Source of the DNA: Sipunculus nudus
Lineage: Eukaryota; Annelida; Sipuncula; Golfingiida; Sipunculidae
Length of the DNA stretch: 64,000 nt
Assembly (NCBI GenBank): GCA_026874595.1
Contig: CM049317.1
Location: 75,548,891 to 75,612,890 of the forward strand
Reading direction: 5' to 3'
A model generated the notes under the pieces. It did not search any database. It was not told where the DNA came from and was given only the letters and a program-made list of their open reading frames with translations. Position 1 is the first letter of the stretch; every line of letters starts with the position of its first letter. A program made the translations under genes and the position numbers. Shown piece by piece: positions 11,801-22,529 of this stretch.

Positions 11801-14800
11801 ACACTTATTCTCATGTGCCCTACCCTAATAATTTCATTTAAATTAAATGTTATCCTTTACATATATGCAGAGGTGCTGTAACTCCCACCAGCCCCTGTAA
11901 GCACCATTGAATTTAAGGCTGTATTCTGTATTTATATCCATAGGTGTTGTAACTATCCCCCCCCCCCCCAGTCATTGAGCCCTATTTCTTGAGCACTGAG
12001 GATAGTATTTTTATTGCAACTTCAAAAAATCTATGGTGATGCAGTTATAACTGTCACAATAAGCTGAGCGCTGTGACCCATGGGTCCCTTGTTTTTTCTT
12101 GCTATGTTATATGCAAGAGACAACTGTTGGCAAAACAGTTTGCTGCATTATGCTGCATTATGTACAGGTCATCTTGTGCGTTGCCTGGTGATACACAACT
12201 TGTTTTGATATTATGTTATTAGGTTCAGAGGTAACAGAAGTGTAAAGGTGTAAACTACCAAGCTGACTACATAGCATTTTTAGCTCAGCTAAATTATAAG
12301 TCATCTGAGCTATAGTCGTGGTCCTTTTGTCCGTCGGCTGTCCGTCCATCTGTCCGTCCATTAAACTGGCACGTTTTGAAACCATTGGACCTACGAATCT
12401 GAAATTCGGCATACCTTTAGATGTCCCCAAAATCTCCTACCATACCAAAAATTGGATCACTAAGGCTTCGTTCCTTTGAATTATTAAGGAAAAACCCCCG
12501 TTTTTCATTAAAAACCCATTGTTACATTTCACGACTGCTTAATATTAAAACCACTAACCTGATATTGACCATTTTTTATATATTAATTCCTCTATATATT
12601 TCCTATGTACATACCAGAAATTAGTTCAATATATTTTAAATTCTTGAAGTAATGGGCCCAAACATAATGCACTTTATAAAAGTTCAGGAAATATATTTAC
12701 TTCCTTAACTTGAGAATTGCTGAAGCTAGAGACTTTTTTTCAGGTGTATAACTATATTTAGTCAAGATTCAATTGTATACCCAAAATTAGATCTTTTTTT
12801 TTTAAATTTTATCAGTTATTAGCATAAATATAAAATCAGTACCTTAAATTTTGCCCAGATTTGACCATGGCACATTTTTTCCCTGTAACTGCTGTGGATT
12901 TAATTTTCACAGCATGTACACATAAGGATTTAATCTGTTAAAATCTGAAATTTGAAACCAGTGGATCAAAAACTGTAGATTTTATTCCAGTTTTCAAGCA
13001 CCATGTAAATTATTGTTTAGATCAAGCAAGTGTTATGCAGTTTGCTAGAGCTCAGCTCCCCAGCTTCCCAGGCCAGCTCTCAGCTCCCAAAATTTGGCAT
13101 ACAGTTAGATGTCCCCCAAACCCCCCTACCATACAAAAAGTTTGGTCACTAGAATTTCATTCCTTTGAGATGCTAAGAAAAAACTTTAATTTTCAATTAA
13201 AGACCCATTGTTACACTTCAAGACTGCCTAATATCTAAACCACTGATCTGACTTTGATCATATAAAATATACATGTTCTTCTGTTTATACTCTATGCACA
13301 TGCCAGAAATTATGTGAATATTGCGAAATTGTTTTAAGTTATGGGCCCAAACATAATGCACTTTGTAAACAAGAAATATATTTACTCTCTTAACATGAAA
13401 ATTGCTGAAGCTAGAGATTTTTTTTGTCAGGGAATATAACATTATTTAATCAAGATTCAATTGTATACCCAAAATTAGTTCTGAATTTTTCAAATTTTAT
13501 AAGTTTTAGCATAAATATAAAATCAGTACCTTAAATTTTGCCTAATTTTGATCATGGCATGTTTGTTTCCTGTGAGCACTGTTGATATAATTTTCATATC
13601 GTGCAGAAATAAGGATTTCAGCTTGTTAGTTTTGAAAGTTGAAAGAAATCGGCCAAAAACTGTAGCTTTCATTTAAGTTTTTATGAGACCATGTCAGACC
13701 CAGGCTCTAGCCAGCCCCTCTTGAGTCACCTGTATGTCCTCAAGTTGACCTTTTAGGCAAATTATGCACGCTTGACTCTGGGCATATACTTGCAGCTGGG
13801 CAGCTTATAGCTGGCCACAGCTGATCCAGGTGTCCAACCCAGCTCATCTATTAGTTCAACCAACAGCATAACAATAAACAATGAATAAATAAATTTTTAT
13901 AGGTCTATAAAAACAACTTTAAAAATAATAAATAGAAAAGGAATTTGACAGTTGATGAGTAACACTAACAGGGAATTACCTTGCAGTTACTGATGTTTTA
14001 TGGATTTTGTATGGATGGATGAAAATGTTTTCCAGGTAATACCATTGAGTCACCTATGGTATTATTCTTTTCAATTTTAATAATGAAAAAAAAAATTAAA
14101 TTATATTGTTCTATACTATTAGGGATTATATGAATGAAATTAATGATTGACAAAGATGCAGTTGATAATATAAATCTAAATTTCCAGGTCCTTTCCAAGT
14201 GTTTCAGCTTGTTAATTTATATTTATTTCAAATTTAAAAAAAAATAATTTATGTAAAACTATTTAAATTTTACTCAAACAAGTACTGATTAAAGATGTCA
14301 ATATTTTTCACTTATGACATCCAGACACGTGGCTGTAACAGCTGTCACAAGACTATGTAAATAATCAAAATTTATATTACTGGTTCGTATATTTTAGTTA
14401 ATAAAATTAAACTTGCCCATCTCTAGTTTTCTCCTTGTATAATTTATAGGGTATTCTTATCCTTGGGTTATTTTTTACACATATAATGGTTTCATAGCTG
14501 AGATACTTCAAATTTTTTCAGAAAAATTTTTTGTTTAAATAAAAATATTTGAATATGATAAAAAATCAGATCTTAGACAAATTCTCATTATGATTTCTGT
14601 AATGTTAATAATTGTCATAAGACTCTTGCTATGTCTAGTGTGTAGATTGATGTGAAGGTAGTCCAAAGTGAATATTATAGTTTTATTTTTGAATATAAAT
14701 AAAAAAATTGTGATATTTGTTTATTCTGGATTCTCAAGAACTTTGTTTGGCTGAAACTGAATAAATACCAGACATGGTGCAGTACTTTGCAAATGTTTTT

Positions 14801-17800
14801 GAATGGGAATATGAATATGTACTCCATAACTTCATGTATAAGGATAGGAATACAGGTAAAAATGAAAGTATTTGAATACAAATGCATTTCTGAATATATT
14901 CTACAATATTATTTTAATAATAATTTATTTCGTTAATATTATTAAAAAATCTTTTATGAAAAATGCATGATACCATTATTATTCCTAAGTTAAATTATAT
15001 TTGACACAATATTTGTTATTAATTTTAAATAAATAGTTTAACTTTTCAAATAATTCTGCTGCAATGTAGGTAAAGTTTTATGGCCAAGTCAAAACCTATG
15101 TGATAATAGCACACCATTTCCAACTGTAAATAATATTAATTACATCAATCCTCTTCCCTGTCTCCAAGGATATTATCAATATCTTACATAACTTTAGTTA
15201 AACACCATCAACTCAAAATAGAGCTTATATTACCTCACAAAACCAGCCTTTGCCTACCTCCTCTTCCAAATCATATTTTGCGATCATATATAACAGCTGA
15301 GCGCCGTGACCCATGGGTCCCTTGTGTTACTTTTACCTTTGCAGACTCAATGTAGATGCAGTGAAGGAGCGTGGTATCCCACCAGGTCCCCTGTATGCCA
15401 AGCTGAAGCAGGGGCAGCCAGTGACAGGACCTGATGGGCAGCAGGTTTGTCCTTGTTGTAGGAATAGTGGTCCTGAATTTCCTGAACAGTCATAAAAATT
15501 CACACAGAGTTTGAATATTAATTTTTTTGTCATTATAAAATCACAGTCATGAGTGTCATATTTAATAATCACACATGTCATTAGTAAAGTCAAGGAACCT
15601 GTCTTCAGTCAGATTTCAAGCATGAACATCATTAGAGACACTCATATATTAGATTTAATATCGAGAACTGTATACCATGAACTATAAGTTCACATCAGTA
15701 ACAGTTTAAAGTTTTTGGCAACTTTGGAAATCATATTTAATTATTTACAAAAAATGAAAAAATGGGAAATCATGAGTTTTACATTAATATTTTTTAAACA
15801 TCTGTCTCTTGAAATACATCTGTTATAATACTGAATTAAATGCAAACTAAAGAAATGGTGTAAATTTAAGCCCAAGAGATACAGAAAACTTTTAACTGAA
15901 ACGTCTATAAACACATATCGATATAAATAAGGTTTGTTTACACTTTTCAATTAATTTTACAGGTGCATCCAGGAGATGTGCTTGGTCCAGAAAGGCCTGG
16001 GAGGAAAGTTGTCATTCTGGGTGATACCAGTGACTCTGACCAGATGGCAGCACTGTGTGAAGGTGCTGATGTGATTGTTCATGAGACGACGTTAGAAAAT
16101 GACATGAAGGATAATGCCATGGAGAAAGGCCACTCTACACCAGGTAAACAAGGTGTACTATGTAACATCTTGATATTTTTCAATGGTGGGTCCAAACAAA
16201 AATGATTGGTGGTAAGGGAGTGTAGCAGTTGATTAAGGGTTCCTGCACAGGTAATTATAATTGTTGTCAGAAATGCAGTTATACATCAAATTTGTGTCTT
16301 TATAAAAGCATGCAATAACAAAGCACTTTGGAAACAGACAAGGCACACCGGTAAGATAGAATAATCTGTTAATTGCACATGTTTTTTTGCCAGGATTTTG
16401 AAATATTATTAGGGTAAATATGATATCATGGCAGAATTACAGATGGTGGCTTTAGGATAACTTAGTTTTGTGATTAGGCAAGGTGAATAAGTATATCTAG
16501 AAGACTTGAACTTTGTCATTTGCTAGGGCCAGGCACGTTAGTGATGGAAGACTGGTAATTGTATCTGCCAAATCAAAGTTTTGCAGATACTATGTTTTTT
16601 GACCGGGTTCAGCTGCCACCATGTTTGTTTCTGGAATATAACTCTGAGACCACTGGACATGTGTGTAGATCTCACATAGCTCTTTATCATACACAAAATT
16701 AGTGGCACCACCTGCAACCATTTTTGCACAGCGTCCTTCTGTTTGTCTGCTGTGGGATAAAATCACTCATATACAAGCAGTGGTTTGACTTATCTTCCTA
16801 TAATTTTGCATATATATACAACTTGGATAGCTTTCTGGATTTTGTGGGAGATGGCACCACCTTCATACACATTTCAGCTGCAGACATACATGCAAATATG
16901 CAACACACCTCACTCCCATTCCCCTGTCCACTCAATCCATGCCTCACTTCACCTGTCCCACTCTGATTTTGATGGATACTCGTAGTCGCTTGTTGACTGC
17001 TCGTATTCAAGTTAATGATCTGAATGTGTATGTTTACTTTGCCCTAGCTTAAAGCAGGGCATATTACACTGTGGCCCATCACTTCTTGTGGTAATCTGTA
17101 TTTAAGTCTAAATTTTTGTAGTTATGACATTCACCACCAGATGGCAGTGACCTGCTTTCTATCATGCCCTTAAACTGAGTCCCGTTTTATGCAGTGAAAG
17201 TCACACACAGCACCCCCTTTGACTTTGCTGAGTTAAGGGTACTTTTTAGTAATTAGCAAATTTTCTGCATCATTGTTTTCATTTTTACACAGGGTTCCCA
17301 ACCATGCTGGAAATCAGGGAGGGACACTGGAAAATAAGTTTACCTTTTTCCGTCATGGAAATGTTAGGGAATTGAAAAAGAAAAGTTCCAAATTAAGAAA
17401 ACGAGAGGGAAGTAGACTAGATGAAACGTGAAAGTGGGCAGTCTGTTATATTTGCCTGATGTCCAAATAGTGCATGTATCTACTGTGATTTGCCTTTGTT
17501 TTCCTTCACAGAACATTTAATGTACAGGCATTAATAAATACTATGTAATGTTTTAGTTTCCGATGTTAACTGCATTTTCTGTTCACTGAAGCAACATTGA
17601 TAAAAGTGTCAGTCTCAAAATAAGTGGTAAAAGTATCCTTGGATATTGAAAGCATATCAAGGAAAACTCAGGGAAAGTGTGGGAATTTTGTTGTTTTTAA
17701 TAATGGGAATCCTGTATGATGTTTATCTGTTAGCACATCTTTGAAGCACCATGTACATGCTGTACTCTATTTTGTAATGTGTGTTAGTAAGAACACTTTC

Positions 17801-20800
17801 AAAATATGAGCTACATCTTATGTTGTTTCAGCGATGGCTGGGGAGTTCTGCAAGAAAGCAGAAGCACGTTCCCTGGTTCTTACTCATTTTAGTCAGAGGT
17901 ACAAGTCAACGGGGTCAGAGGTCAAGGTCAGTACGAGAATACACAAATTGTGTCGATCAAGAATACAAGTGAGCTCAAGAATAAATGTGTCAGGAGTAGA
18001 ATTAAAGTAAATCTCTGATGGACACGGCCTTTTCAGAAATTATCCTTTCTACAAAATGCCCAAATAATATATTTAACTCATATATTTAACATATATTTAA
18101 AATGTAATAAATTAAGGCTTGCACAATTTATTATTATTATTATCTATATGTTTATTGTTGGCCCTGACTGGTATAAAATATAACAAAGCAACATGTAATA
18201 TAAAGTAACTAGAGAATAGTTATATTTTACAAGTTCAATTTCCAATACTTCATGCCTATATACTTTTAAATAAAGTAATTAGTCAGCATTAGTCAGAGAG
18301 TCCTCTTTAAGGCAGTTTTATGCTAGATTTTGAATAAATAAGACTGTTATTACAGTTGTAATATTTCATATATTTTTATCTTCAATAAAAAATCAAGGGC
18401 CAGGGTTTGCAATTTGGTCTGTATATATGTATGCATTTCTGTATGTCTGTATCTGTGTGTTTGTCTGTCTGTCCGTCCATCTCTATGTCTGTCTGTATGT
18501 TTGTCAGTTCAGATCCTTAACTAAGAAAATGCAGCTTATCTTTACTTGAAATGTTACACAAGGTAGGTCTGCAATACCATGGCCCTACTTGATGATCTTG
18601 ATCTATAATTCAGAGGTTATTAAAATAATATTCTGCGATGTGTCCATATTAGAGATGTGTCCATGATAGAGATATGTCCATGGTGTAAATGTTTCTGTGG
18701 TAGAGATGTATTCATATTATATATGTGTCCAAAATAGAAATGTGTCCATGATAGAGTTGTGTCCGTAATAGATATGTACCCATATTAGAGATATGTCCAT
18801 GATAGAAATGTGTCCATAATAGAGATGTGTCTGTATTAGAGATATGTCCATGATAGAGATGTACCCTTATTGTAGATGTGTCCATAATAGAGATGTGTCC
18901 ATATTAGAAATGTGTCCACATTAGAGATGTGTCAGTTGTGAAAGGTGTCATTAAGGAGATTGTTTCCTTTAAATTTGTATCAAGTAATACAGTGTGATTG
19001 TTTTATTGATTTTTTTTAGCTCAGCTGACTATAAGTCATCTGAGCTATAGTCGTGGTCCATTGTCTGTCGTCCGTCCGTCCGTCTGTCCTTCTGTCCGTC
19101 CGTCTGTCCGTCTGTAAGACTGGCACGTTTCGACACCGTTGGACCTACGAATCTGAAATTCTGCATACAGTTAGATGTCCCCAAAATCTCCTACTATGCC
19201 AAAAAATTGGGTCAATAGGACTTCGTTCCTTTGAGATATTAAGGAAAAACCTCAATTTTTATTAGAAATCTATTTTCACTCTTCAGGACTGCCTAATATC
19301 AAAACCACTCATCTGGTTTTCTTCATATTTACCATAAATATTCCTCTATATAGTTTCTATGTACATGCCAGATATTAAGTCAGTATTATATAAATTAAAA
19401 AAGTTATGGGCCCAAACATAATGGACTTTGTAAAAAAATCAAGAAGATATTTGGTCACTTAAGACCAAAAGTGTTAAAGGTAGGGACTTTTTTTCAGTAA
19501 TACAACTTTAATTAATCAAAATTTAATTGTATATTAAAAATTAGATCAAAATCTGTTAAATTTTTTTAAATATTGGCAAAAATATAAAATTGGTACCTTA
19601 AATTTTGCCCAACTTTGGCCACGGCACGTTTTTTTCCTGTAAGTACTGTGGATTTAATTTTCACAGCATGTATACATAAGGATTCAATCTGTTAAAATCT
19701 GAAATTTGAAAATAAAAGCTGCAAAATTAGGCTAGTTATTGAATTTTTTTGGAGGCTCTTGTTGTATTCCCTTACATTGTCAAGCAGTCCACTTAGATGA
19801 CTGTAGGTCATTCAGTGCACATCTCTATGCTCCCCAGGCTGTTGGCATAATTTTAGATGTCCCCAGGAATATAACTTTATTTAATCAAGATTCAATTGTT
19901 TACCCAAAATTAGATCTGAATTTTGCAAATTTTTCAAGTTATTAGCATAAATAAAAAATCAATACCTTAAATTTTGTCCAACTTTGGCACTGTTGATTTA
20001 ATTTTCACAGCATTACACCATGTCAAGTGTTGTTTACATCTAGCCAACCTAGTAGTACAGCCTTCACTTGTATTATGTAACCCACCCCAGGCAGCTTGCC
20101 TTGGGTCAGCTTGGCCACTACCAGCAGGCTTCCCCTCTGCCCTGCACTCCCCCCCCCCCCAGATGGTGCATAAACTAGATGAATGTTATTATTTTCTGTA
20201 TTTGATTCATTCTTATTCTAGGCTATGCTACATTTTAGATTTTGTATTGTACCACCAGGGTTACAATGATTAAAGTGTACATTTAATTGTCCACAAAGTG
20301 GTGTATTGCTATGAAAGTGTGGATGTTCATGAGATAAGTTATTCCTTACTTCAAAGGAGTAAAAACTTCACCAGGTGTGAAATTGACTATTAATTCCAGT
20401 AATACATTAAAACTGGGATAGTAATTAGCACAATGATATTGTTTGTCCCTCATTCAACCAACAGTGTGTATACTTTATTTGAAAAGATGTTTATCAAATT
20501 GTTTTATCAAATTTACTGAATCTTTTATTTTATTTTGGTGAATAAAATTAAGCATGTACTGAAAACTCCAATGTGCAAAACTTTTTAATAGTGATTCAAG
20601 GAAAATTCTTCTAGATGCCATGTTGTGCATTATTTTCTTTTAAATTCAGTTTAAACATTTATGATTTAAAAATAATAAAATATATGTGTATGCATAATAT
20701 GACCCAATATGAGCTACACTCTGGATATATGATGATTGCAACTTTTGCAACAATTCTAATATTTTAACTTATAGTTTCAGTTTTTTACTCTGTATATATA

Positions 20801-22003
20801 ATGATTGCAACTTTTGCAACAATTCTAATATTTTAACTTATGTTTTCAGGTTTTTTTTATTAAAAATTTATAAAACCTGTAAATAAAAAAATGATTCAGA
20901 TAAAAACTTCTTAATGGAAAAAGTGGGTAAGCCTTAAAAAAAATAGGATTATATATAAACTTAAATGCATTATTCCCTTGAAAGTGAAATAAAGGTATTA
21001 GTCCATTCTGTCCACTTGCCTGTCCATCTGTAAATTTTCATATGCATCACAGTATCTCAAAACTTTTACTGTTTTTCTTCATGACAGTCTTGTCAGAGTA
21101 TTAGTTTGCAATCATATATTTAGAACTTTACTATAATCAAGTAGGAGGGCCCCTTTCCTCTTAGCTTTTCATATTCTTATATAAATGAAAAACATTACAA
21201 TAGAATATTTCTACATCCACCTTCGTGCTGCCCTCACTTTTCCCTTCTCCGAACCCCATCCCAAAGTCAGCCTCAGTAAGCAAGAACAAGATGAATCAGA
21301 TATATTCATACTTTAATATTTTGTATAACTATTCGTCCATAGGTACCTATGTACATGCCAGAAATTATGTCAATATTGTGTAATATGTAGACATAGTGGG
21401 CATCACAATAATGTACCTTGTCAAGACTAAAGAGATATTGTGTCATACAGTCACAAATTCATAAATCACTTCATCAGCATAGTTAATCATAACATCATAT
21501 CTGTCACATTGAAAGCTTGCAGACTACCATACACTTTAGATCCTTCAACAAATAGCCTTATCATCATTCTACTACTGCTTATTACTGCTGTCATTGCATT
21601 CATATTTGCTCAAATATATCACAGTTTTCAACCCCTTCTAAATAAATAAAAAATAAACCACTATATTTGACTCTATTAATCCATCAGTCAGGTAATTTCA
21701 TTTATCATTTACTCACATATTACATTACATTCCTTTATAATAGCCCAACATGTCCATGATATTCATAAGCTTTATCGACTCGATATAGTATCACAGTGGA
21801 GAAACATTTATAGTCCAATCACGATCAGCTGAGCGCCGTGACCCATGGGTCCCTTGTTATGAAGATATTTCTTGTTTTCAGGAGGGAGAAGTTACAGTAG
21901 ACTTGTTATTACAACAAGCAGTCCAGGCTTTTGGGAGTGACAGGGTAACAGCAGCCGATGATCTGATGACCGTCAGTATACCTCCGAGAGAGAGGTAGTA
22001 CAG
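5843..22003 (+). CDS. ELAC1: ELAC1, short-form tRNase Z (gene span; coding 5850-21998 in nine exons)
   Basis: ELAC1 is a zinc-dependent metallo-beta-lactamase-fold endonuclease that cleaves the 3' side of the tRNA discriminator base. In vertebrates the short form also repairs tRNAs released during ribosome rescue. Joining nine exons gives 358 residues, against about 363 in human. Motifs by residue: [14 protein letters not shown] 5-18, FDCGEG 33-38, metal motif HLHGDH 60-65, [11 protein letters not shown] 67-77, LYGPQGL 90-96, HRIPSFGF 178-185, [10 protein letters not shown] 207-216, GDTSDSD 248-254 (metal ligand Asp249), HETTL 268-272, GHSTP 284-288, LTHFSQRY 305-312 (His307). No obvious transit peptide is seen, so cytosolic or nuclear action is likely. 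The ATG at 5850 lies seven bases after an acceptor. All boundaries are GT/AG and phases are consistent (1,0,0,2,2,0,1,0). The family call is certain. The first exon and the polyadenylation site are not. Confidence 0.96.
5850..5928 (+). CDS. ELAC1: ELAC1 coding exon 1
   Basis: It encodes residues 1-26 plus one base of codon 27. It begins [18 protein letters not shown], the N-terminal beta strand and the conserved PTPSRG loop. The donor is AATG|GTGAGC. The upstream acceptor at 5841-5842 leaves a seven-base untranslated leader in this exon. Confidence 0.95.
5985..6240 (+). repeat. Degenerate short tandem repeat (TTAATATTACACTGG, about 15 bp)
   Basis: Intron 1 contains many imperfect copies of a 15-bp unit based on TTAATATTACACTGG. 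The peptide rich in NITL/SIT that can be read through it is an artefact of the repeat. Confidence 0.7.
6461..6761 (+). repeat. ELAC1: Tandem copies of the exon 2 acceptor region (54-56 bp unit)
   Basis: The unit contains the end of the intron (CTATATTTCAG), the first about 28 bases of exon 2 (GGGTACAAACTGGATGTTTG...) and a spacer. The aligned word AACTGG or its variant starts at 6551, 6606, 6662, 6716 and, in the real exon, at 6770. That gives spacings of 55, 56, 54 and 54. More degraded copies extend back to about 6461. Translated, copies read as variants of WMFD(C/H)GEPSWYY. Several keep the AG of the acceptor, so they are potential decoy 3' splice sites. Confidence 0.85.
6762..6877 (+). 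CDS. ELAC1: ELAC1 coding exon 2
   Basis: It encodes residues 27-65, including [15 protein letters not shown] and the catalytic metal-binding HLHGDH at its 3' edge. The acceptor is TATTTCAG|GGGG and the donor CAT|GTTAGT. This acceptor is chosen over upstream near-copies because only it leads into [11 protein letters not shown]. The upstream copies continue into GEPSWYY and never reach the enzyme sequence without crossing another acceptor copy. Confidence 0.95.
6938..7355 (+). mobile_element. 396-bp GC-rich insertion flanked by an 11-bp direct repeat
   Basis: CACATCATACC occurs at 6938-6948 and 7345-7355, bracketing 6949-7344, which is markedly richer in GC than the rest of the intron. There is no terminal inverted repeat and no poly-A. 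One frame across about 6960-7400 is nearly open, with a single TGA near 7040. It is Gln/Pro-rich, followed by [13 protein letters not shown]. Another frame is open to 7297. It may be a fragment of a retroelement or a processed transcript. I do not recognise it. Confidence 0.55.
7600..7625 (+). repeat. (CCTGT)n short tandem repeat
   Basis: Four to five near-perfect copies of CCTGTC/CCTGT lie in intron 2. Confidence 0.7.
7626..8148 (+). other. Rest of intron 2, nothing recognised
   Basis: AT-rich sequence with no coding-like frame or repeat structure that I can see. It ends in the pyrimidine-poor but AG-terminated acceptor TATTTCAG. Confidence 0.6.
8149..8349 (+). CDS. ELAC1: ELAC1 coding exon 3
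   Basis: It encodes residues 66-132 in phase 0 at both ends: [26 protein letters not shown] and [16 protein letters not shown]. The acceptor is TATTTCAG|ATG and the donor AAG|GTCAGG. The GLPGLLCTIS and YGPxGLR words are hallmarks of short tRNase Z. Confidence 0.95.
8943..9034 (+). CDS. ELAC1: ELAC1 coding exon 4
   Basis: It encodes residues 133-162 plus two bases of codon 163, a poorly conserved linker ([18 protein letters not shown]). The acceptor is TTCTTCAG and the donor CATGT|GTAAGT. The GTAAGT donor is preferred over the GT two bases upstream because only it keeps frame with exon 5. Confidence 0.92.
9622..9717 (+). CDS. ELAC1: ELAC1 coding exon 5
   Basis: It encodes residues 163-194 plus two bases of codon 195, including [19 protein letters not shown]. 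The His of HRIPSFG is a conserved active-site region residue in tRNase Z. The acceptor is TTATTTCAG|C and the donor GGAAA|GTAAGT. Confidence 0.95.
9945..9982 (+). repeat. C-rich homopolymer-like tract
   Basis: Runs of C broken by G and A (ACCACCCCCCCGCCCCCCCCC...) in intron 5. Open frames on both strands here reflect composition only. Confidence 0.6.
10420..10510. repeat. Long imperfect palindrome (hairpin-forming)
   Basis: The centre ACTTAAGTCA-TTATAG-TGACTTAAGT has perfect 10-bp arms and a six-base loop. Outer arms CAAAGTGACAC (about 10430) and GTGTCACTTTG (about 10491) extend the pairing to roughly 80 bases with mismatches. It is MITE-like. A hairpin RNA is possible but unsupported. Confidence 0.6.
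10927..12092 (+). mobile_element. Hairpin-headed repeat family, copy A
   Basis: The head is TTTTTAGCTCAGATGACTT..AAGTCATCTGAGCTA-type, a 5' hairpin followed by a (TCCG)n-rich stretch from about 10977. The tail is AAGCTGAGCGCTGTGACCCATGGGTCCCTTGTT (12061-12092, containing the palindrome GACCCATGGGTC). Head and tail share inverted GCTCAGCTG/CAGCTGAGC words. The body has the recurring phrase CCTAGGAATCCAAAATTCGGC and related words. It has no coding capacity. It resembles a dispersed element common in mollusc introns, class unknown. Confidence 0.7.
12276..15326 (+). mobile_element. Hairpin-headed repeat family, copy B (composite)
   Basis: The head at 12276-12310 is TTTTTAGCTCAGCT...AAGTCATCTGAGCTATAGTCG and leads into TCCGTCC-rich sequence. 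A second internal body copy starts near 13075 (TTGGCATACAGTTAGATGTCCCC) after a GC-rich AGCTC segment. The single tail CAGCTGAGCGCCGTGACCC...CTTGT lies at 15294-15325, 19 bp before ELAC1 exon 6. The stretch 13.7-15.3 kb is AT-rich and featureless to me, and may be unrelated intron sequence. Confidence 0.6.
15345..15444 (+). CDS. ELAC1: ELAC1 coding exon 6
   Basis: It completes codon 195 and encodes to residue 228: [23 protein letters not shown]. The PPGPxYxKLK segment is conserved in ELAC1 proteins. The acceptor is TTTACCTTTGCAG|A and the donor CAGCAG|GTTTGT, which is relatively weak. A hairpin-family element ends 19 bases upstream. Confidence 0.95.
15963..16143 (+). CDS. ELAC1: ELAC1 coding exon 7
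   Basis: It encodes residues 229-288 plus one base. It holds most of the catalytic C-terminal motifs: [26 protein letters not shown] and EKGHSTP. The acceptor is TTTTACAG|GTG and the donor CCAG|GTAAAC. Confidence 0.96.
16144..17831 (+). other. Intron 7, nothing recognised
   Basis: Mixed-composition sequence without a credible open frame, tandem repeat or terminal inverted repeat that I can support. Confidence 0.5.
17832..17926 (+). CDS. ELAC1: ELAC1 coding exon 8
   Basis: It completes codon 289 and encodes to residue 320, including [19 protein letters not shown] and [12 protein letters not shown]. His307 of LTHFSQRY is the last conserved metal ligand. The acceptor is GTTTCAG|CG and the donor GTCAAG|GTCAGT. 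Confidence 0.95.
18420..18510 (+). repeat. Degenerate GTCTGTMTGT-rich simple repeat
   Basis: TGTATGTCTGTATCTGTGTG and TGTCTGTCTGTCCGTCC-type runs in intron 8. Simple sequence only. Confidence 0.6.
18640..18935 (+). repeat. Minisatellite, about 18-bp unit (AGAGATGTGTCCATATT)
   Basis: About 15 imperfect copies of AGAGAT(G/A)TGTCCAT(A/G)AT lie in intron 8. Confidence 0.8.
19011..21859 (+). mobile_element. Hairpin-headed repeat family, copy C (composite)
   Basis: The head at 19017-19047 is TAGCTCAGCTGACT..AAGTCATCTGAGCTA and leads into TCCGTCCGTCCGTCTGTCC-type repeats. A partial second body begins near 19776 (TTAGATGACTGTAGGTCATTC) and further body words recur near 21345. The single tail GATCAGCTGAGCGCCGTGACCC...TTGTTA ends at 21859, 22 bp before ELAC1 exon 9. 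This is the same organisation as copy B, with several heads or bodies and one tail. Confidence 0.65.
20720..20850 (+). repeat. 69-bp tandem duplication
   Basis: GATTGCAACTTTTGCAACAA recurs at 20734 and 20803 with the following ATTCTAATATTTTAACTTAT, a near-perfect two-copy repeat. Confidence 0.75.
21882..21998 (+). CDS. ELAC1: ELAC1 coding exon 9 (terminal coding exon)
   Basis: It encodes residues 321-358 and a TAG at 21996-21998: [37 protein letters not shown]. DxMxxSIP is the conserved ELAC1 C terminus. The acceptor is TTGTTTTCAG|GAG. A consensus donor, CAG|GTCAGT, follows five bases after the stop codon, at 22003/22004. Confidence 0.95.
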   Translation, partial: EGEVTVDLLLQQAVQAFGSDRVTAADDLMTVSIPPRER

Positions 22004-22164
22004 GTCAGTGACACCAGGGGTCTCTCACATCAGTCTCAATAATTCATTTAGCCTGGTTAACACTTTTAAAATGAGCAGCTTGGGTGATTTTATTGGCTCT
22101 TTTACTTTTATCAGGGTATTGTTAACTTTCATATGCTTATATGCTTGACCACAGTAAGAAAATA

Positions 22165-22491
22165 CTAAAGCTTTTCGGCAAAGCTGACCTTTAGCCATGT
22201 TGAGCTATAGGAAAGGCTTTTTGTCCATTTGCCCCTTTGTCTGGCTGTTTATTCATCCAGTGTAAATTTGATCAGACATCTCATAGATTTTGCTTCATTG
22301 TGAATGTCTTTTCTGTCAGTATCAAAATCTGTGGTAAATATCATTGTGCTAATTTTGATACCTTCTTAATCTGTGCTGCTCCTTTCTGATCACTTTTTCT
22401 CATATCTGTTTTCTCATTTTATATTTGTCAAAATGTTACAGGTCACAGAGTTTGCAAGCTGAGCAGCATGACCCATGGGTCACCTGTTATA
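22165..22491 (+). mobile_element. Divergent short member of the hairpin-headed family (copy D)
   Basis: A head-like segment (AAAGCTGACC...GTTGAGCTATAGG, 22182-22211) is followed by TTTGTCCATTTGCCCC. The tail AAGCTGAGCAGCATGACCCATGGGTCACCTG lies near 22456-22487. It is about 325 bp and lies just past the ELAC1 stop. Confidence 0.6.
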
Positions 22492-22529
22492 ACTTCATGA
22501 TCAGCTTGGACACAAATCCTTTAGAGGGG

